Of a stretch of DNA of 64,000 nt, positions 28,311-39,830 are shown piece after piece. Each line of letters starts with the position of its first letter. Within the stretch, counting starts at the first letter, position 1. The DNA comes from Paraspadella gotoi (taxonomy: Eukaryota > Chaetognatha): the NCBI GenBank assembly GCA_051294375.1, contig CM119265.1, forward strand, positions 13,818,124 to 13,882,123. Reading direction: 5' to 3'. The position numbers and the translations under genes are program-made. The notes beneath the pieces are model-generated. The model had not been told where the DNA came from. It ran no database searches and was given only the letters and a program-made list of their open reading frames with translations.

Positions 28311-29143
28311 GAGATGAAAGAAAAATAATAACAAAAGATAAAGAAAACGAAAAAGAGACTCAAAAACTAGGAAAGGGGAAAAAAATTTCATTGGATTTAA
28401 AAAAAAAAAGTGCGAAAGTGACAAAAATGAGATTTGCGAAGATTTATAAACTGCGTGGGATCCCATTTTGGGGGAATGAGCTTCCAGCTTAGAAATGGAA
28501 AAGAGGCGGAATGGTTTATTAGTCCCTCGCTGCTCTTTTTTGCTTCGCCGCTTTTAAAATTCTATACTCAACGTTTAAAATTGGCAAATCTTTTGAAGCA
28601 TTTTTAGGAACATCTTTTCGTGTATTAGGATGATACTAAAATATTAAAATATTTGGTTCATTTAATTTTCTTCTTCATATTTCCCATGTCATATTTAGTT
28701 CTTACTTCTCATTCTCTTGTTTACATAATTTTTAATAAGGTTTTATCTCTGTTAATTTTTTTGCTCTCACTATTTCTCTCGTTCTGTTTTTTTAGCGCTC
28801 CACTTCCGAACTTAATTTATTTTTTAAAACATCATATTTAAACGTCTTTCACGTCCGCGCCCTACAATAGTTATCATTTTTCTGCTCTCAACTCCTAATA
28901 AATTCCCCAACCCGTCACAACCACGGAATATAATATTCCTGCTTTTAATTCAAATCTTTCACCTTCTTTCCTCAATTCTTTGTTTTTCCTCATCCTTTCT
29001 TCCTCGATCTTTCCTTTCTTCCTTTCCTCCCTCCTTTCTTTTCCTCCCTTCCTCCCTTTTCCCCGGGAGTCGTGTTGGCCGGCGACGCCGAGGCGTCTGG
29101 CGCCAACTTGTCTGCGCCGGACCACGTGATTGATGGTCATCAT

Positions 29144-29148
<5 letters not shown>
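28311..29148. other. Non-coding stretch, no gene seen
   Basis: A-rich then T/C-rich DNA; a GC-rich patch at 29060-29148 contains a CACGTG E-box (near 29124). Confidence 0.5.

Positions 29149-29177
<29 letters not shown>
29149..29177. repeat. (GAC)n repeat abutting a gap
   Basis: ACG/GAC units run directly into the 42-N gap, so assembly probably failed inside the repeat. Confidence 0.95.
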
Positions 29178-29219
29178 NNNNNNNNNNNNNNNNNNNNNNN
29201 NNNNNNNNNNNNNNNNNNN
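29178..29219. other. Assembly gap (42 N)
   Basis: Placed within GAC repeat sequence. Confidence 0.99.
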
Positions 29220-29323
29220 GAAAACGTCCTCGACTGGAAGAGGACGACGACGACGACGAAGGATAACGACAATCCCTACGTCGGCGACCGGGGACGCTGC
29301 GAGACGCCGACGGTTCGGACGAT
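29220..29323 (+). repeat. Duplicated contig end, left
   Basis: The segment from a GAC run through GAAGGATAACGACAATCCC to GACGGTTCGGACGAT is repeated after the next gap at 29401-29486 with one substitution. Confidence 0.9.
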
Positions 29324-29400
29324 NNNNNNNNNNNNNNNNNNNNNNNNNNNNNNNNNNNNNNNNNNNNNNNNNNNNNNNNNNNNNNNNNNNNNNNNNNNNN
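29324..29400. other. Assembly gap (77 N)
   Basis: Flanked by a near-identical ~85-bp sequence on both sides. Confidence 0.99.
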
Positions 29401-29486
29401 ACGACGACGACGACGACGACGAAGGATAACGACAATCCCTACGTCCGCGACCGGGGACGCTGCGAGACGCCGACGGTTCGGACGAT
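29401..29486 (+). repeat. Duplicated contig end, right
   Basis: Second copy of the sequence left of the gap (one C/G difference in CTACGTCCGCGACC). Either a tandem unit or the same locus assembled twice. Confidence 0.9.
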
Positions 29487-29969
29487 AATGACAGCCATTA
29501 GTTTGCGTTTATGATTATTTAAATGATAATTTCGATCGCGCTAAATGTTGGAGTCGACGACGAAGACAAAGTGATGACCTAAATGACGAGGACGGTGACG
29601 ATGACAACGGCGAAAGTGACGACGATCGCGAGGTATCGATTTCACTCACGGAGAGATTGATTTCAATCCGTCTCCTTGCCCTTCCGTCCATTTTCATTTG
29701 TATCATCATTTTTTTAAAAGTAAAGTAGCAAAAATTTAGGTTTTCGCGAAGGAAAAAAAAAATGTAAAGAAATCGATTTTGAATGCAAAGCAGAATGACG
29801 AAGTTCACTTAAAAGTTCAAATGTTCCGACGATTTGCAATTTTAAAAACTACTTTGCAAAGGATTTGCATAATGAATTCACTTCCCCCTCTGCATTTTTT
29901 TTTTTTACCAGAGTTTAGCTTTCCCTCTGGCATCGGTATGCGTTTCTTCTTTTTTGTTATCCGTTCCGA

Positions 29970-30021
<52 letters not shown>

Positions 30022-30395
30022 TTCTCTCTCCGAAATAGAGTTTTACGACGATTGTTTCCCTTACTTGAACACTCGACCTCGTTCGGTGATTGGTCCGCTA
30101 ACATCCGATCCCTCATAGAACAGCTGATTGGCCGAATGACCAGGCAAAGTTTTCTTATCTCCCGTCTGATTCTAGCAACGTCCGTTTCAAAAATTCTAAA
30201 CGAATCCGAGAATTTCTTCAAGACAATCACGATTCTTTCGTATCAAGATCAAGGTGTCCCTTTTCTGCAATCTCGGCCTTCTTGATGAGAGGTCAAAGTA
30301 CTCATCTTTTGAACAGGATATGATTTGGATTTTATGCGTTATTATATGTAAATTAGATTTTTGATACGACAATGAAGGTCACGAGACCTTTATCC

Positions 30396-30436
<41 letters not shown>

Positions 30437-31101
30437 TCTCTCTCTGCCATCCATCACAGTCAATTCGGACTCCGTCGATTTACCAAACAAGAAATGAAAA
30501 AGTTAATTGCTTATTTCCTCTCGGCGAAAGTGGAGACGGGTCACACAAAGCCAGCTGGACTCGGCCGAGGGAGATATGCTGCCGCCTGCCGATGATTGAC
30601 CCAACAGAGAGAGAGAGAGAGAGATGGAGTTATATACGGCACCTTTGAAAAAGAATCAGCAAAATACATAAATATATAAAATACAAAATACTATACATAA
30701 CACAACAATTTCAAGTTTAATCTTTTCTTTTATAAATGAGTGAGTTTAACTTTAAGATATAGTCAGAGCAGAAGTAGGAGCAGAAGCGTCATTAAAAGCA
30801 AAACCAATGTTGCTTCAGAAATAAGGTACAATTTTTAAGGGCAATGATTTATTTTTTTTATTTTTTTTATACTTCTAATTAATTATTAAAAGCCAAAAAC
30901 AACTACAACAACAAACGTTCCTCGATATAGCGATTTATTAGCTTTTAAGTTGTAACGATATATCAGTTTCAAATACTCAATTTAAAAATACATAGTCGCG
31001 TAGAATCTGTTTATCGTTCTCTTGGATGAGCCTTGAAATCATGCTTGTAATGTTGTGTTTATCAGATTCCTGCTTCTGTCCTCTTCCTCCTTTTTCTCCT
31101 C
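29487..31101. other. Non-coding stretch with CT tracts, no gene seen
   Basis: CT runs lie at 29972-30030 and 30401-30446 and a short GA run at 30606-30623. The frame at 29779-30285 crosses the first CT run and has no domain. Sequence from 30640 to 31100 is A+T-rich and empty. Confidence 0.5.
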
Positions 31102-31327
31102 NNNNNNNNNNNNNNNNNNNNNNNNNNNNNNNNNNNNNNNNNNNNNNNNNNNNNNNNNNNNNNNNNNNNNNNNNNNNNNNNNNNNNNNNNNNNNNNNNNN
31201 NNNNNNNNNNNNNNNNNNNNNNNNNNNNNNNNNNNNNNNNNNNNNNNNNNNNNNNNNNNNNNNNNNNNNNNNNNNNNNNNNNNNNNNNNNNNNNNNNNNN
31301 NNNNNNNNNNNNNNNNNNNNNNNNNNN
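31102..31327. other. Assembly gap (226 N)
   Basis: N run in pyrimidine-rich sequence. Confidence 0.99.
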
Positions 31328-32441
31328 TAACTTAGTCTTTACGATTGCAATCACTAATTGCGCCAATCCGAATCGGTGACTCTTCGATCCATTTTTTAAT
31401 ATAGTTTTTTTAAACGAATTTTTAACTCTACCATCGATCGTTTTACTTCACATTCATTCGAGACGATTATCAGCCAATTTCCGTCTTTGTCGCTCTGACC
31501 GAAAATAAAAACAAAAGGCGTCAACGACGACATCTCTCGGTTCCTTTTTTTCATTCTAATTAGTGGTTTTCCTCACATCTGCGACTCGAGGGAGAAAAAA
31601 AAAGGGAAAAAAATAACAAATAAGGAAATCGAAAGCGAGAAAAAAAAGGGGGGGGGGAAATGGAGATTCGATTCATATTGAATTCTTTCCTCTTCGTTTC
31701 ACCCTTTTTTTTCTTTTTAAATCTCCTTTTCTATTTCTCTCTTTCTTTTCTATATCCATTCTTTTTCTGTTTATTTTTCTCTTTTCGTGTTTTTTTTCCT
31801 TTTTCGGGCTTTTTTTATTTATTCTCTTCTTTCTTTTCTTTCCTTCTTTTTTTTTTATTGCTCGTTCCTTTCTCCTTTTTTCTCCCCGATTCGCTCTTTC
31901 GCCAAATTCTTTTCGATTTTTTTTCCCCCGTCGCTTCGGTTCCAATCCGCCACCTTTTTAACCCACCCTCCAGACTTCGTATTTCTAATCGTTTCCCACC
32001 TTTTTAACCCTCCCTTCATACCTCTATCCTTTCTTCATGTCCTTTACCACTTTCCTAGTCTCCCATATATGATACCTAGACCTACTTTTAAAATTTTCCC
32101 CATTTTTTTACCCCAATACCCCTCTGCTCTTAACTTACCTTCGCCTCCCACGTTTTTTTACCTCACCATCTCTGCACTCTCCCTTTTATCATGTTTTCTT
32201 TCTTTCCTCTGTTTCTTTATTCCTTTTCTTTCCTCCACTTTCTCTTCTCCTCACGAACCATATCAGTTTCCTTTTTTATCTCTTTCGATTTTCTTTTTTT
32301 TTTTCTCCTCCCAGATCTTTTTTTTTCTTCCCTTTTTTTTCTTGCCATTTCTGTATGTTTGCTTTCTCTCTAGCTTTTTCTTTTGCTCTTTCTCGCTTTT
32401 GCAGAAGGATTATTTTGCGTATTTCAAAAAAAGGAAAACGA
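31328..32441. other. T/C-rich stretch, no gene seen
   Basis: Long polypyrimidine DNA, especially 31690-32400. The Phe/Leu/Ser-rich frames across it (31660-32007, 31787-32689) follow from base composition. Confidence 0.6.
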
Positions 32442-32626
32442 NNNNNNNNNNNNNNNNNNNNNNNNNNNNNNNNNNNNNNNNNNNNNNNNNNNNNNNNNNN
32501 NNNNNNNNNNNNNNNNNNNNNNNNNNNNNNNNNNNNNNNNNNNNNNNNNNNNNNNNNNNNNNNNNNNNNNNNNNNNNNNNNNNNNNNNNNNNNNNNNNNN
32601 NNNNNNNNNNNNNNNNNNNNNNNNNN
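32442..32626. other. Assembly gap (185 N)
   Basis: Same length as the gap at 25544, suggesting a scaffolder estimate. Confidence 0.99.
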
Positions 32627-33485
32627 TTCTATCCGCCCCAAGTCGCTCGTCGGGTCTTGTTTGGTTATTTTCTCCCATTTCGCAAATAAATTCCGTCCTT
32701 TCACTTTTTCTGGATGGTTGAGCGATTTTCAAAAACCAATTGTGTCGTTCCAGCCCGATGTTTACCTTTTTTTTCTCTCTTCTTCTTTTGTTGTGACCTT
32801 TTTTTATACTGAGTGACTTTTAGTTTTTCGTTTTCTTCTTCTTTTCTTCTTATGTTCACCAACTTTCATTCACTTCTGGTTTTTTGTTTTGTTTTGTTTC
32901 TCTCACTCTCTATCCCCCTTCTATCTCTCTCTCTCCCTCCGTCGGTAGTTGCATGCCCAGGCACGTTTTTTCATTTGCGCGCAAATCTCCAACTGCCTTT
33001 CTAGCGTTACGCCATTGGCAACGCTGATATCTTTATCTTTTTATACTTTTTGACTTCCGACCGTTTCCATGGCGACCAGGAAAAAGAGATTTCGCTCAAA
33101 TAAACTCGCTTGGTGAAAAATATTCGGTTTTTCGAATCGTCGATTTTTGTTTTGCGGTTGGGTTTTTACCTCGCGTTCAGTATTGTGGTACCCTTTGCTT
33201 TCGTCGTCATCATCGTCATCATCATCAGCATCATCATCATCATCAGCATCCTCCTCTTCGGCAATGAAGACGAAATGAAGCGAAGAAAAAGTTGTTCGTC
33301 TTTTCTCTTTGTTTTGGTAAAAAAAAAAAGGAAAAAAATCAGGTAAAGGAATTTTCTCGGCGATGATCTTTTAGTCTTTACCAGAAAAGTTTTCTCTTTT
33401 TTCTTGGTCGATTTTGTTTGTAGTTCGCTGAGTGTGTTGTGTGTTTCGCATGTGTATTCCTGGGAGTGGAGAGGGGAGAGAGGAG

Positions 33486-33547
<62 letters not shown>

Positions 33548-35309
33548 TAAATTTCGCACCTATAAGAACAAGGAAAAGAGACGTGAATTTGAGCGAGATT
33601 TGACGGAATCCATCGATCAGCGGCGAGAGGAAGACGCGCATGCCAGACTTCCCCCCATTTTCCCCCTTCCCCACCTACCCCCCACCCCCCATTCCTCCCT
33701 CTCTCCCTTTCTTTTTGCAAGAAAAGAAAAAACTCAAATTTCTTATGAACAAGTTTGAGCAAACAATGTCGGATCTGCTACGATAATTAATTAATTAATT
33801 TAATTAATTAATTAATTAATAGATTACATAATTAATTCTAAATTAATAGATTAATTATAATTTATATTCAAGCTTGTCATCATCGATGTCCTTAAAATTG
33901 AGTCAGGACAGTTATTAAATGTTTTTGTTTACATTTTATCAAAACAAAACAAAAATCCTCTATTATCGAGCAGCGGGCAAAGCCCGTTCTGGTCTAGATT
34001 TTTTTCGAGCTTTAGCTTCGCGTCCGCTTTTTGCATATGGCTTTGAAAGTGGTGATATCCATAGGGAGTTTGAAATTTTCATATATATGTGCTTTTCTAA
34101 TCAATATCAAGATTTTAAAAAAGTCTCATGTTTTCATAATTAATATTGGTATTTGTTTATGTTTATTTACAAACAAAAACGTTTTAATTATAATTCGCTC
34201 TCCTTCTCTCTTTTTCTCCGTCACGGCTTCTTCTAAAAAATGAGTTCCGGCTCTGCAGCGTCTGTCCAGTTTTTCGCTTCTTTCTCTCTCTCTCTTCTCT
34301 CTTCTCTCTTCTCTCTTCCTCTCTCCTCTCCTCTCTCTCTCTTCTCTTTTTTTTACAAAATTTTTTAGATATATGTGGGTTACTAATGGTAAAACGATGC
34401 GCGAACAGGGGCGAACCGGGTCTTGTGGGTGAGAGAATACCACGCTACTTGGGCGCATAAGTACTGCTGATTCTTTAACGAGTAAAAGGGGCTGTAGAGC
34501 TCTCTCCTCTTCTCTCTCTTTTAAATTATATATATCGCTCTTTCTCTTTACTCTTTTTCTCGCTGCACGGCTGTCCTCATCTCTTCTCTCTTTTTCTCTC
34601 TCTCTCTGTTCTCTGTCTCTCTCTGTGTGTCTGTCCCTACTGTCCGATCTTTTCGCGTGATCGTTTGTTTTTTGAAAAAAGTTCTGATTATTTTTTTTCC
34701 TTCTAAAAACTTTTTAATTAATTGCATTATTCCGGCGCTTTTTTTCCTAAAAAATCCATATTTTCATCCGAGATTTCGGGATTTATGTCTCTTTCTTTCT
34801 CTCATCTCTTCTCTCTTCTTTCTCTCTCTCTCTCTCTCTCTCGCTCTCTTCTTTCACTCATCAACGCATTTGTTTCGTTATTACTATCATCGATATCATG
34901 AATGACTATCAATAAGAAGTGAAATTGACTATCATCGCATCAATAATGATTTATTCATGAATCAATAATCATTTCTATTACATCAATAAATTATAATTAC
35001 ATAATCATTAGTATTACTCAATCAATTACTAAGTGACAATCACATTCGTCTATCGCATGATTTCATATCGTTTTTTTTTTCCCGGTTTTTTTTCCATTAA
35101 TTTTTCTATGATAGTGGGCTATGGTCGATCTTGAAGTCTTTTAAGATTTTCTTTATATTTTTTATGCTCCTTCTCTCTCTTTCTCCTCACTCTCTCTCTT
35201 TCTCTCTCACTCTCTCTTCTCTCTCTCTTCCTCTCTCTCGTCTCTCAAAAATTTCATTCTCAATCTATCATGGGCTTTAAATAAATAAAAAGATTCAAGT
35301 AAATGGTGA
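32627..35309. other. Non-coding stretch with simple repeats, no gene seen
   Basis: This holds an ATC-rich tract (33208-33250), a (GA)n run (33478-33545), TTAATTAA-type repeats (33785-33865) and several CT tracts (34275-34350, 34500-34625, 34795-34850, 35170-35240). A hairpin AGCGGGC-AAA-GCCCGTT lies at 33972-33988. No gene is supported. Confidence 0.5.
33785..33865. repeat. (TTAA)n-type A+T repeat
   Basis: TTAATTAATTAA units, then diverged TTAATAGATTAATTA copies. Confidence 0.9.
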
Positions 35310-36175
35310 ACTCAATATTTTTCATTTAAACTCATTTCACTGGTACGTTTCACTTGAAACTTATTCAAAGCTTCGCATACGTTTTCCTACAACACAAAGA
35401 TTCAAGCTCAATCTATCATCCAATTATATTATTGGAGTATTTATTGGTAAAATAAGTAAAATAAGATATTTAGTAAATTGACTTATGTTTTTTTTCCAAA
35501 TTTAAACTAATTTCCACTGCACGACCAATTCCATCGAAAATTTTATATCCACTTATCACACACTTTCCTACCCACACACAAATTTAAATTCCAATCCAAC
35601 CAGCCCATCACGAGTTATTGGAGCTTTTTGCTAAGAGGGGGGCGGATGGATCGGTTGATTTGACAATTAATTAATTATATTATTTATTATACTAATTGAT
35701 TAATTAACTGATTAATTTTTTGATTTATTTAATACATCTGCAGATACATTTATATAAGAAAAAGAAGCTATCACTTAGCTAAAACAGGTTTTTGTTTTTT
35801 TCCATTTAAACCATTTCCCACCAAACTTTCATCGAAACTTGAATTTCGTTTATACACACATTTCCTACCACATACAAAATTCCAGTCCAATCAGCCATCC
35901 ACTCATGAGCAATTGATGTCAAATAGTGAATATATTTTTTTTGTTTTTTCCATTTTAACTCATTTCACTCGACGATCATCGAAATTAATATCCAGCTCAA
36001 TCACACACTTACCTATCCACACACAAATTCATTTAAATCCATCATCCAAGTCACGAGTAATTGGTGTTTTTTTGCTAAGGTGGGACGGACGGACGAGGAC
36101 AGGACAGAGGACGGACGAGGAACGGACGGAACGGACAGACAGACGGACGGAACCGGGACTCATTTTTTTTGCATA
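35310..36175 (+). repeat. Diverged tandem repeat, ~150-180 bp units
   Basis: Four diverged units can be followed by shared order of motifs. These are a T-run, CCATTTAAACTCATTTCAC, a CATCGAAA segment, CACACACTTTCCTACC with CACACAAATT, CATCACGAGTAATTGG, then TTTTTTGCTAAG. They start near 35310, 35486, 35787 and 35936. The interval between units 2 and 3 carries about 120 bp of extra A+T-rich DNA. The last unit runs into a GGAC-rich tract (36080-36150). Confidence 0.7.
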
Positions 36176-36659
36176 ATTTATCATAATTTCGATGTTCTGA
36201 CATGATATAAGTTGTGTGCCCGACAATATGAGGGGGCGGACGACGACGAAAAAGTGAGTTTATAAAAGTGAGTTTATATGAGTCGGGATCTGCTGATAAG
36301 CAAGATCCGACTAAAATTAGAATGAGGAAAAAAAATTATTTTCGGGAAAATGAATTTATCGTTGGTAACTTCCTTTCTTTTCGAATTCGTCTCACCCGTC
36401 GTTACCTTATTATAATACGCAAGTTGGACCAAAGAAACATATTGATTATCATTGTAATTTGAAACATGTAATCCAATGAAGATCGGGTCGGGTACGAAAC
36501 ACACATGGCATCGTTTAAAATCGGGCGAGTGACGCTGAAATTTTCATTTCATATCACGCGTCCCTAGGACTAGGGATGGGTTCCTGATTTTGTAACTATA
36601 AGGTCAAAACCAAATCTTCGTCTCTGACCAAAAAAAAAAATAATAAATTCGCGACGGGA

Positions 36660-37483
36660 TCTTCAGTTCAGTAGTTCAGTCATTCAGTTCAGCAGTTCTT
36701 CAGGTTCAGCTTAAAAAAGCAACAAGCACTGGGTTTTCTTCAAGGCTCGAAAGTCACACCAAAGCTTAATTTCCGGCTAAAAAAAATTCAACAACCGGAA
36801 TCTTCATTTCGGTCTTTCAAAAAAAAAAAAAAAAAAAATTCTCAGCTTCTGGTGCCAAATTTCCGGTTCGCGTATTTCGCGTAGAAAGAAAAGAAAAGTG
36901 GAAGGATCCCGCGCAGGATTTTTAATCAAGGACGCGATTCCACACACGCGCTTTCAGTGCGTCGGAGCCGTTAATGCGTCCGCGAGGCCGAACTGTCTTT
37001 CTGTTCGCTTACTGACTTCAGTTGAACTGCTCTTTTTTTAAAAAAAAACTTTCTTTGTCGAGTAACGTGAAAAACAACTCGATAAATAACGTTGGAAGTA
37101 GAAGCAATTATAATGACGACGACGACAACGACGACGTCGTCGCCATCGAGAGAGTTTCACACCGACAGGAAACTAACGAAAGCCGACGCCAAAACGAGAA
37201 TTGTCATCTTGGAAAACGCGACGAGGTGTCAAAGACGTCACTCAAGTCATATGACGGTGACGCGAAGAAGAAAGTCGAGTCGCGCATGCGCGAGACAATC
37301 GGGTCTCAGCGACACGCGTGGGTCTAAGAATCAACTCTCGCGGTCTGCGTGCGCGGAAAAAATTGTCAGCTCTTTGTGACGCGTGCGCGAGGAAGATCCA
37401 ATTTGGAGAATGCGCGCGAGCGAGGGGAAAGGCGATATCATCGCTTCGTTCAGCTCGAAGGAAAATGGAGTGGCCGACGCCGC

Positions 37484-37515
<32 letters not shown>

Positions 37516-37622
37516 ACGCAGCCTCTCTTGGTTCCTGCGAAAGACTAAACGCGATCTTTCCTTGAAACTCCCTCGTGTGATTGAAGCTTCAAAACGACTC
37601 GATCTTTATTGAAAAAGAAAGC
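36660..37622 (+). promoter_or_regulatory. Candidate promoter and untranslated first exon
   Basis: Four TCAGT motifs lie within 26 bp (36663-36688), with further copies at 36954 and 37018; TCAGT is the core of the arthropod initiator. From 36900 the DNA becomes CpG-rich. A perfect 14-bp palindrome TCGCGCATGCGCGA (37280-37293) contains a match to the NRF-1 consensus. A GCC run lies at 37478-37516, and a strong donor GTGAGT begins at 37623. Open frames (37022-37327, 37092-37379, 37318-37548) overlap in different phases and are low complexity, so an untranslated exon is more likely. It lies 16.4 kb upstream of the first recognised Abl exon on the same strand and may be an Abl promoter, but that link is inference. 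Confidence 0.35.
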
Positions 37623-37844
37623 GTGAGTGACTTTCGCAGAATTTGAAGTTTCTGTCGAACCTAAAAAAATTGGTCAACTACGTAAAGGATCGACTTTTTC
37701 AAATTTTGTGTCGACATTCGATCATTTCTTTCTTCTTCTGATATATGCTGTTTTTTGGAATTTTTTTCTTCAAATGTCATGGCATTCGGATTCCGTTTCT
37801 CTAATTTTTTTGACTTTCGCAAATGATTTGATTTTTTTTTTCTA
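37623..37844. other. T-rich stretch before a gap
   Basis: T-rich sequence after the GTGAGT donor; would be intronic if the first-exon call is right. Confidence 0.4.
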
Positions 37845-38027
37845 NNNNNNNNNNNNNNNNNNNNNNNNNNNNNNNNNNNNNNNNNNNNNNNNNNNNNNNN
37901 NNNNNNNNNNNNNNNNNNNNNNNNNNNNNNNNNNNNNNNNNNNNNNNNNNNNNNNNNNNNNNNNNNNNNNNNNNNNNNNNNNNNNNNNNNNNNNNNNNNN
38001 NNNNNNNNNNNNNNNNNNNNNNNNNNN
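37845..38027. other. Assembly gap (183 N)
   Basis: N run. Confidence 0.99.
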
Positions 38028-39179
38028 GTCCGCTCCGAAGGTCAGAATCCGGAATTCGCATCATCGCGGGATTTTTACGACTTTTGGATTCGGGGCGGAA
38101 ACGGGTTCACCATTCCCCCCCTCACTCCCTTCCCCTTAAACCTCCCCTCTTCTTCTCCAACTTTCCTCCCTCGCCTCTTCTCCACTTCAGCCCTGCATTG
38201 AATGCGATGCGATGTCGTTAATCTTCATCTTCGTCGTCATCTTCGTCTTCATCTTTCTCGTTCTCTTTTTCTTTATCTTTGTCGTCTTCGTCCTCTTTGT
38301 CATCTTTTCCTTTTCCACTTTTTTCTTCTTTTTTTTCTGGTTCTCGACTTCAACTGTCATCATTGTCGAGGGTCTTCTTTGGATCTTTCTTTCTTAGTTT
38401 TCCTTTCATTTGTTCGTCGTCATTGTAATTTATCGTTCATTGTTCTTAGTAGCGGTTCATTGTCGACGTGGTTTACCGGCCTCGATCGTTGTTCCCCTTC
38501 CCAAATTGAAATATTAGATAAATAAAACATTNNNNNNNNNNNNNNNNNNNNNNNNNTTTCCTCGTTTGTTCGTCCCATTCAGACGCCAGAAAAGCCATGA
38601 GACCTTGAATGCCCGCGACCGCACGTCTGTGGATTTCCATGGGGAAAGTCATTGCGAGCGGAAAAAGCCATATATAGGAGCGGGACAGGAAACGCATATA
38701 TCGGATAAACCGCTGAGCGAAGAAATATGGTGAAGACTGAGTTGGGAAAAAGGAGGAAAAGAATTGATTGTGAGCGGAGACGAGAGGGGAGCGCAATGTG
38801 TGCGTAGGCGAGCGACAAAACAGCACCGACCAATGGTGACATGACGTTGAAGCAAGAACTAGACGTGAGGTCCAGTCTAATTTTTTGTCATTTAAAAAAC
38901 TGAATCGCAATTCGTGCCAAAAAAAATCTGCGCTTCCGTTTTTAACCAAACGTGACAGTCATAGGACAATACTTTAAACGATAAAATCACGTATTCTCTG
39001 CACTTCGCCACTTTAATACGCCACAGCGGCACAGCGATACTAAAATCGGCAAAACCCGGAGGATACATACGGACGCAAAAAACGATGTATAGTTAATTTC
39101 GGTTCCGAGATAAAAAAAAAAAAGCGGACGGAGCTCGTCGTAGTCTTTATTAAGCTCGAGTCGTTGGCGATTGAGCGAA
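38028..39179. other. Non-coding stretch, no gene seen
   Basis: A TCGTCWTC-rich pyrimidine tract (38220-38340), a 25-N gap (38532-38556), then mixed sequence. Overlapping minus-strand frames (38473-38949, 38579-38855) have no recognisable domain. Confidence 0.45.
38532..38556. other. Assembly gap (25 N)
   Basis: Fixed-size N run. Confidence 0.99.
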
Positions 39180-39830
39180 GAGATCGTTAATGATGCGGAA
39201 AGCACGGATTTCACGCTCAACGGCAAACGAAGAAGAGAAGAGAGAAAGATTCATTGGTGAGCGGTCGATTGATGCCCAACGACAACTCTTGACGGTGTGG
39301 GTCGGGTATGAACGATTATGAAAAGGGCGGAGCGAACCGACCAGAGTTGGAGGGTTCGGTCGATGAACGATATATGAACTGCGGAAATGCAACGACAAAA
39401 GTAGGATGGTGAGTCGAAGAACGTTTATGAAGTTGGTAGACGGTGACTCGATGAATGATTAGAGTTGACAGTTGATGAATGATTATATAAGCGCGGGAAT
39501 GACAAGATTGGTGGATTGGTTGAATACGATTACGAAAGGGCAATGAACAATCAATGGAGGGCGTCTGTAATGACAAGAGTTGTTTAGTGGGTCAATGAAA
39601 CGATTTAATTTTGGGCGGGATGATGGTGGATGTGAACAAATGACGATATGGAGGTGGAACGCCAAATATTGTTGTGGACAATGTATAACCAACAGTTACA
39701 GTATGATGGTTGGGCAGAGAGTTCAACCACTAAAGAGTGTACGACGGTGGGCAATGAACGATAAGAGGACAATGGAAAATGTTACAGAAAGCGAGCAGGA
39801 TGCTCAAACTAGTGTACAAGTAGACATTAA
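39180..39830 (+). repeat. Highly diverged tandem repeat, roughly 70-90 bp units
   Basis: The motifs GATGAATGATTA / ATGAACGATTATGAA, GCGGGAATGACAAGA / GCGGAAATGCAACGAC and GGGCGG / GGGCAATGAACAATC recur in order, about six to eight times. Unit length is irregular. Overlapping minus-strand frames (39150-39692) are a by-product of the repeat. Confidence 0.6.

Noticed and set aside
27358-28466. Three ~300-aa frames on both strands
   Set aside because: They consist almost entirely of N residues across the 754-N gap.
29130-29429. Poly-Asp and poly-Val frames
   Set aside because: Translation of GAC repeats and N gaps.
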